Origin: Onchocerca lupi
Lineage: Eukaryota; Nematoda; Chromadorea; Rhabditida; Onchocercidae
DNA length: 64,000 bases
Direction: 5' to 3'
NCBI GenBank assembly: GCA_028564675.1
Contig: JAOVVO010000094.1
Span: forward strand, 1 to 64,000
The translations under genes and the position numbers were made by a program. The stretch's first letter is position 1; each line of letters opens with the position of its first letter. Shown piece by piece: positions 36,234 through 49,900 of the stretch. The notes beneath the pieces are model-generated. The model did not search any database and was not told the origin of the DNA. It worked only from the letters and a program-made list of their open reading frames with translations.

Positions 36234-38092
36234 ATGGCGAATAGGTATGTCTGATATATGGCATCTCATTTCATATTTCAATTCATAATAATTTCTTTTT
36301 CACGATTGGCAGATCTTTGCTAGCTACAACGAATAATAAAAGAAAAATACTTCGGATGCCTCTATTTTAAGTATTTGAATGAATCTAAAGAAAATTTTAT
36401 TTGCTAGAAAGATGGAAAATGAAATAGATTCCAGCCATTTGGTTTTGAGATCTTCAAATTGGTCTTTCATTTAATTTACCATATTTCATCTTTCTTTATG
36501 GAGTAAAGAATTTGGAATAATTTTAGTGCTGACAGATATATAAATAATATTTAATACTTTGACTTTTAAATATTATGTAAAAATCTTTTGGAGTTCTTAA
36601 AATGATAAGAAAACACTTTGATTCTTGAAAATTCATAATTATAACATAGCAAACCTCATATTAATCAGTACAAAATATGTTCTGTCTATGCAAACAGAGC
36701 AATAGAGAAATTTGAAGCCAGTGTATTTTACTGGCAACTTTGCTAATTTCAGTATTATGTAACGTTTTCACATTAATACATTAGCTTACTTTTAAATACA
36801 AAAAAATATTTCGCATCATAAGTTTGCATAAATAAATCAAGCGGAGGTATAGTAACCAACGATATGGAAGTTTTCAAAGATAATGCAAAGCATATAGTTA
36901 TTTTCTCGGAAAATGAGAACTTGGACTTAAGAGTATTAAAAACTGCGCAATAGTTAATTGGAAATGAATACTGCGAAAAATTCGGCTTTATCAAACATTA
37001 ATTTTTCTTTTATTTCAGCCTCTATATAAAATGTTTGTTGAATGGGTCATTCCGAAAGCCGTCACATGGTCTCTATTCGAATAAAATCCGCAATTCATCA
37101 TAGTAAATTTGAAATTTTTAATCGTAGTGCTCAATTTTGTATGAAAAGAATTACCACATCACCACACAAAAATCAATAGAAGTCAGGAAGACAGCTGTTA
37201 TAAAATCCTAAAATGAAATGCTTTGTTACTGTTTTTAGACTTGTTGATGCAAGCAAAATTGAAGTGCTCGCTAAATTTTAACGAATTTCTAAAAAATGAC
37301 AAAACAGCGAAGAAATATATAATTTTAGCTAGCGATATATTAAATCCTTAACTTTCCTCTTTGCTATGAAAGTTATCCACTATACATATATACCATATTG
37401 GGCTTACAATAATCATCCATAATACTGTATCATTTATATTAAACAGATACCATAATGCCATCATAAAAGTGGCATTTAAGCCACAACGAAAGCCGAGGAG
37501 AGCAATTTTTCTTGAGAGAGCATCGACCTATGAGATTGGCTTCAGGAACCTTTTGCTCATGTACCATAAGTCAGACATACAAATCGTCCTCAATTTTACA
37601 GTGATGAGCGATTTAGTTAAGGAAAGAAAACAAAAAATAGCACGCGAAACTGAGATACGAAAAAGATTGCTGGAATTTGCAAAGGAACATGCTGCCAATA
37701 GGTATTGAGAATTTCAGCAAAAGAAGCAAGAGTGGGGGCAGAAAATCGGGATTTGTGAAGAGGCTCTGGTGGTTACATGGGTATATTAGGCTGGAGAGGA
37801 CTTTTTGCTTCTCTTATATGAAACTGTAGATTCATGAGTACCTTCAGAATGGAATTTTAGGATGATCCGGTTCTTTTTTTTTTAGGAATGTACAAATTTT
37901 TTCGTCAAACCTTCTTCAGAATAAAATGTCAATCTTTGCAATTGGAACTCACCCAACGGTAATATCATTCACACTTTTTTTTTTTTTTTAAATTACAAAT
38001 ATCGATGCAATTAGTATGAAGACGTGGTGATGTTTCGACAATTTTTCATATTATCCAAATCTTTTATCTCATTTTATCCTTAAGTAGTTAAG

Positions 38093-38125
<33 letters not shown>

Positions 38126-41100
38126 TCATTCTTATGCTATCTGACGTGATATTCTTATCTTTACAGTTTTACAACGCTTGTTATTTCTCGTCCTTCCTGC
38201 TCGACTGATGTTCTTTGTAACAGGGCATTTTCTGTTGAAATAGCCACTCCCGATGTGCTGGAAGACGAAAAGAAAACGAAATTGAAGCCATCACCAGAGT
38301 TTTTATCTTCATTAGACGCTAAATCTCGTCAGCTTATTGACAAGATAATGGAAGAAGTTGAAGTAATTTTGTCTCAAATTTTTTTTTGCCTGAAGGAAGC
38401 ATTCTTAATGCTACTTTTTCCTTATGTTTTTCTCCTTATTAATCAAATTTTTTTTGGAATAGGCAGAATTCTGTTTATGCTATTTTATCAGATAATGGAA
38501 TGGATGATGCCACACCCGCCATCGATTCTGTTGGATAAACAGTGGGAAAAGTTAATGACTATAGAAAAAACAGAAAATCGAGTGGCCTATTTACGAGCAT
38601 ATGCGAAACACGTTTTTCGCGATGAAATGCGTAAAGCCAAAAGAAAAGCGATAACAGAAAAACGAAATGCCTTACTCAGTTTTCAGGTATTCCATGTTAA
38701 AATTCATGACTTTATGTTAGTAAAATGAATTAAGTTCTTATTCTGCTGAAAGACTAAGAAAAATGTGGGAAAAGAAAAAAGATTGATAAAAACTGTTGTG
38801 GAAAGGAGAAATATCATGTTAAGTGTAAATGTTGAGGAACAATGCATATGAAGAAAATGAAAAAAAAAAAAGTAGAAATAGAAGCAATAGAAAAATATTT
38901 GAAAAAAGAAATGATTTGTGAGAACGAGATTGGATAAGCTATGACTCTAATCAGAATTTTTTTCATCTGAGCCTTTGTTTGATGCAGTGGCCTTACTTCA
39001 GAAGAATTATTAATTGCATATGGATAACTAGTAATGATCACTTGCTGAATCCCTTTCAATTTTTCATTTCCAATTTTATGGCGTTAGATTTTTGATGAAG
39101 ATTATTCCTAATTCTTTTTATCAATGTTATCTAATTATTCTACTATTTTTGATTTTAGCGCGCTAAATTTAATACAGGTGCTATGAGTTATGGTCCAGCA
39201 ATGCATGAATTGATCACTTCTAATTTGGAACGTAATGCAAGGAGTAAGTTGAGATTTGATTTCCAGAATAAATTTAAATTTTCATTTTTGATCCTTGTTC
39301 ATTCGACAGATAGAAAAAATTCCCCATCAAATAGTCTCATTAACTACATTAATATTATATTAACATCAACATCTTATTCTTTATTCGTGATAAATTGTTA
39401 GTAAAAATTTAGTTTGAAGGGTTTCTAATGTTGTAACTGAGGATTCCATATTTACGGTTTCTCTCTTTGTCAACTTTAAAGCCATACATTGGTATTGTTT
39501 TCTTCAGTTTGTCCTCAGCAAACATGCTAGTGTTAATAGGATTCTGCACTTCGAAGTGAAAACTTAAGGAATGTAGTAATTAACTGACCAAACTGCAGTC
39601 GAAATCTTCTTGTGACCGTTCAAAATCAAAGAAATCATCATTGATAACTGATGGTATATCAATACAGGAATTAAACATATCGAGGGAGCTGCGATGTGGA
39701 AGACTTTACGGCTAAACGAAAAACCACAAATTGTCGTGGATTGTCAGTTTATTGCTGAAAAATTCGATGATTTTTCATCTCGTCTTGCTACGCAACTTGA
39801 ATACATCATACAAGTGAATTTTCTGAATAATGTGGTAGAAAAGCTTTCTGAATATGTAATTTTTTGAAATAGTTTGGTCTCAGACTTTTTCGGAATAGAA
39901 ATATCAGCTTTAGATGATCAAACAGTAATTTTGGAAAACTTGATATTATTCAAATATATTTATTACTAATATCAGGAAAATCTTCGACGTCGAGAACCAT
40001 TTAATTTGTCGATTGTCAATTACGACGGAAATAATCCGAATTGTAAGGACGTCACAAAGTAAATTTTTATATCTTTACCGAAAATCAGAATTGAATTTAT
40101 AATTTCAAAAAATCAAGGAACTTTTAGGATTCTGAAAACGCAATACGCTCATCAGACAATTATGCCACTATTTACGGACAAAGATGTAGTTGATCTTTAT
40201 AACAAAGAAGATATCATTTATGTTGCCAAGTAAGCAAATTATGTCATCATTTTATTGTTGCTTAATTTTCCTATCCGAAGAATAAGAATTTCCAAAGAAC
40301 ACTAATGATTCGTATTTGTTGCTTGCATGCATTATAATGGCAAATTATTTCCCAGGTGGTCTCAACAAGTAATACGAACTCCACTGAATGATAAAGTTTA
40401 TGTTATATGTTTGGGACGTGATAATCGATTACCTCTTGGTGCTGCTCGAAAACGTTGTTGTCGTACAGCACGTATACCATTTAATGAGCATTTCAAGTAT
40501 GTTATTTTAATTAGTTCTTTTAATCAATTTACTTATACAAGCAAACATTTTCGATAGTTCATATTGATTGACATACTGTATCAAACTTACAGATCTAAAA
40601 ATTTGTTGGTTGTAAGCATGGAAGAAAATATCTCTTTTTTTGTCTTGAATTTGTTTTTTGTTTTTTTTATGGTAGAAGAATGTTTTTAATTGATTTATGG
40701 GGTATTTTCTTTTCATTTACATTTGCTTGACTGCAAAATCCAAAACTTATAATTTTTAATAACCTTGTAGACTTTACAACTTTCACTTTCTTCCCTTCAC
40801 GAGTATAGTACGAGTTCTTCACGAAGTTTATCAAACTGGCGGAGACTGGCATATAGCCATATTGAATGGTATTTCCAGGTATTCTAATTATTATGAAATT
40901 TATTTCATTAAAGATGCTTGTTTTCAACATATCACATTAATAGGGAAGGGATTCTTGCCGAAAAATTCCTGGATTTCGAAAAATTGGTGCAAATCAAAAC
41001 TTTAACACCTGTTTTGCTAGATTTGCGAGCAATATTATTCTTCCAAACAGTTTTTTTGTGATCATTTTTACTCTCCACTTTTTACCCAGCGGCAGTTCTC

Positions 41101-41263
41101 ATTTTGATTAGCTTTATATTGTTTTAAATATTCTAGACGATATTTCATACCCCAAGAAGACAATATATCCAGAACAATGAGTACACAAGCAAGACTCAAA
41201 AATGAAGAGCTGACAAATGAAATATCGCAAATGGTTACTGATGCTCTGCAATCAGATAATTAG
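36234..41263 (+). CDS. TRMT10C: TRMT10C/MRPP1-like mitochondrial tRNA methyltransferase, RNase P subunit
   Basis: Exons: 36234..36244 (tentative), 38167..38362, 38492..38686, 39159..39243, 39668..39813, 39976..40058, 40128..40229, 40356..40496, 40771..40878, 41137..41263. All downstream phases match; about 397 aa versus 403 in human TRMT10C. The TRM10 SPOUT domain is recognisable: QIVVDCQFIAEKFDDFSSRL, then NLSIVNYDGN, then DIIYVAKWSQQV, DKVYVICLGRDNRLPLG, ARIPFNEHFK, and VRVLHEVYQTGGDWHIAI. In animals this protein methylates position 9 of mitochondrial tRNAs and forms RNase P with HSD17B10 and PRORP. The N-terminus SRPSCSTDVLCNRAFSVE resembles a matrix presequence. Exon 1 is uncertain: ATGGCGAATAG|GTATGT (36234) gives MANS-, while an exon at 37604..37701 (MSDLVKERKQKI...) also ends in phase 2 but gives a non-presequence N-terminus. 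Confidence 0.82.
38093..38121. repeat. (TA)n microsatellite
   Basis: Uninterrupted TA dinucleotide run in intron 1 of the TRMT10C-like gene, about 45 bp before the exon 2 acceptor. Confidence 0.95.
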
Positions 41264-43950
41264 AACCAATAATATTATATTTTATAACTTTATGAATGGT
41301 TTTTAATGGAAAAAAGACTAAAATAAGATAGAATGAAACAAAAAACTTTCATCACATTTAATTGTTGTGATTTGTGAATTTTGTTGTAGTAATATATGTT
41401 TAATCATTCAGTGTTGTTTTTGTTATTTGATATTGCTTCAATAATATTCAGATGATCAATAAGTCAATCAGCGAAGTAGTTTAAGAGAACCATTTTAATT
41501 ATTCTATGTTGGTTTTATTATTTGATATTGTTTCATTCACATTCAGATGATCAATAAGTCAGTTAACGAAGTAGTTTGATAGAACTGTTGAAAAATTTTC
41601 CATTATTTCAAAGAGATTTACACTCTTAACAGACTAAACAATGAATTTTGAATAGTTATTCATCGACCCTCAACCAAATGCAATTTAAAATCGACCAGTT
41701 CATCTATGATAATCGTTGATTAAGTGGTCTGTAAAGTTAAGATTGTCGAAGGACATTGTGGTTGCATAGTGGGCCATGGGTAGTATCCAAGGACTGATAG
41801 AATCCAATAACTGTATAGTTTGCGGCAGTACGTGGGTGGTTCTGCTAGTGTTGTGGATTTTATTTTGTTTAGTGGACACAGAGTATAGATGTTGCCGAAA
41901 AGTCTCTACTTATCAGTGAATTTTTTACCAGAAGAAAACAAGGGATAAAATTTTAAAAGTGGGAAAGTTAAAAGAAAATTGGGAACATTCGTTCCCAGCA
42001 AGCCCTCATTCAACAAATATCTTGATTATCGATTGATTAATTCAAATTCTGCCGAGCGATTCTAGAGGATTGGCCATCCATTCGTGATCAGATGCAGTGT
42101 CAAACTAGAATGGCTATCTTTGGTCCTCAGCCAAATGCAATTTCCCGTTTAAAGCCAATTATAGTTTTGAAATTTCAAGCTTCTTTACACATTATTTTCC
42201 ATGTTTTACGTTGATTTCAACTTGATAAGATTCCACAACCTTGTGTTTACTTCAACTGGACAGCAAAACTGGAGGTAGTTCGTTGTATTATCAAATGTAT
42301 ATGTAGCATAAATTAAGTTTAACGTAATAGTCAAGAAGTTCTCTACTTGTGAGATTGAGTTTATTTTTTCAAAGTTTTCTAAGTTATAAGATATATTGTT
42401 AAGGAATAATTTCGTAAATTGTATTCCAAGTTGTGGAGCATAAAATGTCATCTTTCAAGATCTACAAAACCTTCGAACATTAGTAGAGTTATGTAAATGA
42501 TGAAGCTGAAATACTTCAAGTATTATATCATTGTATATATGTGTGCATGTGTGTATGTATGTGCTTTGCCTATCTGTAATTTCGCTTTTTCTTTTCTTTT
42601 TATTCCGTTTAATTTTTAAATGGCCATGGATGATGTTACTCCTCTGTCAGTAATCTAATCAAATAAAATCAATATTTTAAGTTGATTTGAATGATTTTCT
42701 TTTTTCTTTGCAGTACTCTGAATGATCATCTTGTAATAGGTAAGGTGGATGATTAAGGAACTTCTTTCTTGCTCATTTTTTCAGAACATTTTTTTATATA
42801 CAATATTTGCCCATCTGCATTATCTTGGTCTGAAGTTATCATTCTTACGAAAGAATGTTTCCAATACAACTGCTTCCGCTTTACTTATCAAATTTCTTAT
42901 ATTACTAAATGGTTCTACGCATGTAATAACTTGATCTGCTAAAGTTGATGCAAAGATCATAATTTTTTCGTAGCAAGTTAAGAAATTATGTTGTGAGAGG
43001 AACTAGATTATTTTTCTACTCCAAATGAAAAGAAATTGCGGTAATTTTGCTGAGCAAAAGAAGATATATTGATATAAATTTGAATGAACGGATCGAAAGA
43101 AATGAATGATAAACTGATTGAAAAGTCATTTTTGCTACTTCTAATTAATATTGCTAGTTTTTTTTTTTTAGTCTTTCGTAAAAGAATTTCAAGGATTGAT
43201 AATTCATTTTTTGCATCTTTAAGTCCCAATAGGGAATATACACTTTGTTATGTCGTTTGAAGACTTTGAGAAAATAGATGTTCCAAATTTTTTAAATGCA
43301 ACTGTAAAAAAAAAGCATTATTCAAATGAAATGTTGAAATATATATTGCATTAACACACGGTCAAAGGTCAGGAATGCTGTTTTATGTAAATAGGATGTT
43401 GTATGGGAAATGTGAAGAGTTGTTGAAATAATCGTTATGCGAAAGTTTTAAAAAGCAAAATTCATTGAAACGCAATTAACAATTAGTTCATTATGCATTA
43501 GTCATATTAAAGATGTTAGTAAACTGAAGAATTATGTGTTAAACTTACGCAAATTCCTACAGTTTCGGTGCTGCATATTGAAATTTCTTAAGATACAAAT
43601 AATCTGTAAAAGAGATTTACGACCTGTGAATTGACTCATTTGGGTGATGGGATACTTTTTTTTCTCTCGCTTTCACATCTGTTTTCAACATGGATACCTT
43701 CTAGAAGCCCAGGAAGTAGCTGACGAGTACTATATGGTCCGAGATACCCATAATTTGTATATTATTTAGATGGGTTGAATGAAGCGGCTTAATAATTGGC
43801 TTTTTACTGATACCATAATAGCATGTATATCGTCACCGGAGGCGAACAATCCTGATTTGTAATTAGGAAATGTGAAATTGATAGAATATTGCAAAACTTG
43901 ACTTTAAATATAAAACTTTTACCAAATTTCAGACTTTCACGACACAAATT
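41264..43950. other. Intergenic, TRMT10C to KDM4
   Basis: No gene seen. It contains a diverged tandem repeat (41412-41588), a TG/TATG-rich microsatellite near 42534-42562, and a phrase CCAAATGCAATTT shared by 41674 and 42130. A TTTCAG at 43927-43932 lies 18 nt upstream of the KDM4 start codon and may be a trans-splice acceptor. Confidence 0.5.
41412..41588. repeat. Two diverged 90-bp tandem copies
   Basis: Both copies contain TTATTTGATATTG, then TTCAGATGATCAATAAGTCA, then CGAAGTAGTTT in the same order, with about 10-15% differences by eye. The copies are roughly 41412-41500 and 41506-41588. Confidence 0.75.
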
Positions 43951-46900
43951 ATGGATACACTTGCGGCTAGTACCTCTGCCAATAATCAGCATCATCCACC
44001 GTTCACATCTACTGGTACCGTCGAAGTGCCCGTTTTCTATCCAACCATCCAAGAAATGCGCGATTTTCCAGCACTGATCAACAAAATTGAACAGCAACAC
44101 CGTGCTCATTTGGTTTGCGGCATTGCAAAGGTTCTTTACATGTTTCTAAGTGAATACATTACGTCTGTTGTCTGTGCTATCTTCTCTCTTCGTTCATTCC
44201 ATTTATCTTACATGCGGCATTTCCAATCTCATTTCACATGATGTGAAAAGATTCAGTCCCATCTTTTGGAAGATTTTTTACTTTATTTATTTAATTCCTA
44301 ACCCATTTCTAGTAGCCCTATTAATTTCTGAGAGTCTTCATTGAGGAAGGTCTTCGGTATCTACCGTTCAAGCGAAATATTATGAGGTTATCTGTAGCTA
44401 AGTTTAGGATTTGCGTTATCATATATTTAAATCTGCTGATGATCTTCATTACATCGTGGAAGTTTCTCAATCTTTTTTGTTGGACCTATGGTATCCTATG
44501 AAAAATTGAAATCTCATGCAGATATTTCATGCCAAAATTCTAAATATATCAGTTTTATATCTCATAATTTTTATATCTCCTTATCCCTTAGTTCCATTAA
44601 AGAAATATTCTGAAGAAGTGCCTCAACGTTATCTAAATTATGTCATTTTCGTTTATAAAGCTATAATATTCTGAGAATTACCCTTAACGAATTTTAAGAA
44701 TACTCAAGAATAAAGGAAGCACTTAGTTTTGTCGTCGAGTGAGGACACCAAAACATTTGAGCAGGACAAATGCCAAATGCTTCATCACTTATATATATAT
44801 ATATAAGTGATGAAGCATTTGTCCTGCTCAAATGTATATATATATATATGCCTCATCGTTTTGATTTCAATCTAGCAACATTACCAGCAGCATCCAAATA
44901 ATATAGGAGTGTTTCAGGCCCATGGAAAAACCTGAGACATATCTTAAATACGAATCATTAGTAATTTACGAAAAGTAAGAAGATCTTGTTATCTTTTTTC
45001 AAGTAGCTCCTCTTTGGAGTGAAAAAAGTTATAGTACTTCTGCAATGAAAGTTTGATGAGGAGCGACTTTTTTTTTTTTTGAATTTGGGCCTTCTTATCT
45101 ATAGCCAAGCTTTCGAGATTCCTTAAAGAATAAAATAATTGTACAGCTAATTGATTGTATCCATAGACGTGAACGGAGATGTGTAACTGTTCACGAAATA
45201 AAACAATGATAAATTATTTGTGCCGTCAGACATTGCTTGATTTCATCAGGTGTTTCAGAATTCAGTAGTAAACCTTTGCCAGCTCTTATACTCAAATTTT
45301 TAAGCACTATAGCTTCATTTGATAATAACGAAACACGTTTTGGGAATTGCAAATGATGTTTACAGTATGACTCAATTGGCTGATAATCATCTTTTTCGTT
45401 CGAGCAAACGTCGATTCGGTATTTTGTAGGTTAATACAGTGCAGAACTTTTTGACGTTTTATAAATACCTTAATGAATCAGTAGACTATTGAGCTGTAGT
45501 CATTGTCTGTTCATTGAAGTCATAGTAGTATAACACTTAACCAAATAGTGCTTAAAAGCATAAAAACGCTTACAGCTGATAATATTAGATTCTGTGTCCG
45601 TTTTTAAATATTTCTACCTCGAAAAACGAATCGATGATGGTTCATCCAGCTATGTAGAGCTTGAATCAGTTGGATCTAACCTGAAATAGGGAAGTGAGCG
45701 ATCTTCCGAAATTCTTTCTGAACACAAAATCTATTTGTACTCTTTTTCGCGGTATTTAGGATAAGCTTCGAGAAAGTTCAATAAATAATGGGAAAGATGG
45801 AGCAATAAGGAAAGGATGTAATTGTGGTGCAATGGAGAGAAGAGAATTATTTTGGAAGGGAAGGGCTGTCTCGACCGCTACCGTCACGATTGTGTGCATG
45901 TATGTGTAGTAGGTGTATGTGTACGTATGCATGTATGTGTATGTGTGTATTTGTGTTATGTGTATATTTGTGTATACACATTGATGGCAAAAATGATTTA
46001 CTTATGACAAAAGATAATGCCTTATATTCCACAAGCATATTGTTCTACTGCATGAGTGACAGAGATTTTTATTTTAGTCATGATTTTTCTGATGTCCTAG
46101 CATTTTTTATGAACTAATAGAATCACATTTACCATAAGAATAGCGAGATAATTATTAAAGATATTCAGTAACAATCAGTAGTCAGGAAGGCAGTGTTCTT
46201 ATTTAACTCTTGTTGAAATGGACATATTCAAACAGGAATGTATTCATTCCTGAAATCCAAAAAATTATTACTGACATTTATCTCTCCTTGGGATCATAAT
46301 CTTGCTTTATAAATCTAAACTTTTGTATTTCTCTTTCAGTTCTTACTTGTACTTTTTTCCTTATCGTAGTTTAGATTGTACCTCCGCCAGAATTCCATGC
46401 GAGGAAATCAGCTGATTATTCGGACGTCGATAACTATGTCATTGATCAGTAAGTTTCCTTTTCTTATAATATTTCATCTTTTTTAAACAGAAAATTTGCC
46501 AGAAAATCCATTAACTCAAAACTCAAAATTCTAGGCCCGTTAAGGAAAAAATAGAGGGAAATGCTGGAATCTATACAAAAACAAATAAATTGTATCGAAG
46601 ATCAATTACTGTACGAGAATTTCGTGCACTTGCAAAGAAATCACCTTTTCCAAAAGGTGATTTATCACCGCAAGAAATTGAGAGGTAAGTTTATGGACTG
46701 TGAATTATGAATCTAGTTTTTTTTTCTCCTTTAAGTTTGAAATGAATCATATGAAATGAGAAATGCTTTTTAGAATATTTTACATCAATATAAAGATTTT
46801 ATGAGGAAATTAAAAACTTTATGAATCAGTAAAATTTTGACTAAAAACAATCCATACATACATATTCAGTATTTCTTCATATTATATTTTCTAAAAGCTT

Positions 46901-49900
46901 CACGAATTCAGATATTACTGGAAGCATGTATTACAAGGTGAACCAGTTTATGGTGCCGACTCACCGGGAAGTATATGTGATGAAAATCTTAGAGAATTCA
47001 ATATGAATCGTTTGGGCACGCTTCTTGATATGTTAGATGAAAGTGGAGTAAGTAATTTACTTAGTTTTTCGAAAACTGTAGCTTTATAATTTTTTTAGTC
47101 ATTATACTATAGTTGGCTGGCATTTTGCCATGGAACCTTCGTTTATTAATTCAGTTGTTAAGCATTATTTCCGGAATGCTGAGCTGATGTGCAACTTATC
47201 GAAATCATACAAAAGCAGTCACCCAATCAGTGTGAGTTGTTGAAATTTTAGATGGGCGCCTGCTTTATTTTTCATCATTTTCTTGTTATATGTGCAGAGG
47301 TTTCAACAAATATTGTTTAAATTTAATCTGTAAATTCCTTCGTCTTCAAGCTCCATCTAATTATTTCAAAACTCCGGACTAATTATTCAATCTAATAATT
47401 TTTTAATTTTAGATAAAAATTAAAGGAGTGAATACAGTTTATTTGTACTTCGGTATGTGGAAAACAACATTTCCATGGCATTCCGAAGACATGGATCTTT
47501 ATTCCATCAATTATGTTCATTTTGGTAAACCAAAGGTCATTTATGAGTTGTTGAAATTTCGATATATTCACTAGCTATTTGAGCTGACTAATTAGCATCA
47601 GTCGTTATATCATTGTTGTGTTTATTTATTAAATTGCATTTTCCATTAATTTTCTTAAAGTTCATCATCAATTGAAACACATGCCTCGTTCTATACGAGC
47701 GTTATTGGTTAAGTATTTTGAAGGGTTGCGATATAGATATCAGATTTTGAACTGTCTGCTCTCTTGTGCTTCTCTTCTTAATAAATGATATTTCATGCAT
47801 GAAAAAACTATTAATAAAAGTCTTAACTTTTGTCTTAAAGTCTTAACTTTTATTATTAGTTTTTTACGATTTTTCCCAATATTTTTCAAACATTTGATGA
47901 CGAGATTACTTTTCTTCGCCTCGAATTTGCCGATTGGAGAGTTTTATATATTTGAGAATTTTTGAATAGAATCATAATACTGAGATCTTAATCACGATCC
48001 CAACTCTTATACAGTAAATTAATAAGAATGGAAGTAAACAAATTATAAGAAGTTATTTCATAAGTTTTAGTTCTCTTTTTTCAGTTTTGGTATGCCATAG
48101 CTACGGATTCGCTGAATCGTTTCGAGCGTTTTGCTGCACAATGTTTTCCATCCGCAGCAAAAACATGTAAATCATTCTTACGCCATAAAACATTCATGAT
48201 CTCACCACAAATATTGCGAAAAAACAACATCGGATACGGAACAATGGTTCAGTATGCGAATGAGTTCATAATCACATTTCCACGGGTAAATATTAATTGC
48301 TATTGTTTCTGAAATATTTCCAATATATAAAAAAAAATTCAACACTCTAGAAATGAAGAATTTCCTTGTATTTAAATTCAATTTTGTATCTTTTTTAAAC
48401 TTATTTATATCTCTCTTTTATTTCTTTCATATCTCTTTTACCTAAAAATTTAACTGTAAGCACATCTTTCTCTTTCGTCTAGTTCCGATTTGAGCCATTA
48501 CAGGGATATCACATGGGTTTTAATATTGGCTATAACTGTGCAGAGTCAACAAATTTTGCATCCGACCGATGGATTGATTTTGGTCAGAGTTTTATGATTC
48601 TATATAGCGTTTTATTTTTGAATTACAATTTCTTCATTTTTTGTACTACCAGCAATAGCAAAGTCGTTATATTTGTTATCTTTAATCAACATATTTGTTT
48701 TTTAAGGTAAAAATGCTTTGGTATGTGGTTGCCGCTCAGACAGTGTTGAAATTGATATGCGCCCATTTATGAAGGCATATCGAGCTGCTGAATATGATGA
48801 ATGGTACCAATATTGGTACGGAGAACGACTTGTTAAAGACAAAAGTAATTTATTTTCAATGAAGTTACAGTTTTCAGTCTACTGAAAGGATTATCTTGCT
48901 GACGCATTCTTCTAAATATCATCATAAACTTTTTCATAATTTTTGCGCTGAGAATAAGTAAACTTAAATTTTTGTTCATTTGAGCTAAATAAATTTGTTG
49001 GATTTAGAAAGAGTGACATCTTCGAAACGTCAACCAGTACATGATGAGAAAGCAATGGAGAAGAAGAAGCGTCGAAAAACTCAAAAAAGTGGCGGGGCAC
49101 GTGGACCACATGTTGAAGATGATATTGATGCAGAAAGTTCTGGTATGTCTGTAAAAATTGTATGATGTTTTAATTTACATTTTTTTATTCAGAAAATTTC
49201 TACTTCTGAAACAATTTGTTGCTAATATTTAAGGATTTGATGGTGAAATGAATGATTATCAGCAAGAAGTACCAGTGATGGTTTCAAATATGATTGTAAA
49301 TACTAAGTGGAAAAAGGAGGTAAATTCTTGATATAATTTTACTGAATAAGAAAATTCTTGGTTTTATTTATGCCACAGTAATGCGGATTCATTGCAGAAA
49401 AGAGCCTAGTAAAATATTTTAATATTTTCTGCCGAAGTCATAATTAATTTGAGGGAAAGTGGTCTATAGCACATATTCTCATGATACCATTTTTCTCAAA
49501 TATTCACTAATCACTCACATTTTATTTTTATACGTTTTTTCGAGTTTTTCTACAGGTTCGAGATTTATGGTCTAATCTGCCTGGAAGTCTTTATGCTGAA
49601 AAAGAGTTTAATATTCGTCACGCTTATGAAACACCCCACTGTGCTGTATGTCAGTATTTTGTACCAAAACCATTGATGGAAAAGAAAAAAATTTTGCCGC
49701 TGACGTGAGTGGTTTCATTTCTATGTTAAGAAGTTCATTAGTTTTCGTTTTTTTCTCACAAAATTTTTATATGTCTCAAACATTTGATTGTGCTATGTTA
49801 CATTGATTTTTTGCATGGGATTTTGTTTATAATTGCAATAGTCTCGAGTTTGAGCTCATAGGTAATATATTTCAGGTCGCAACGTCTTGTAAAACGTGCT

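Noticed and set aside
45822..46117. Overlapping ORFs rich in Cys/Val or His/Ile
   Set aside because: They read across a TG/TATG microsatellite inside KDM4 intron 1.
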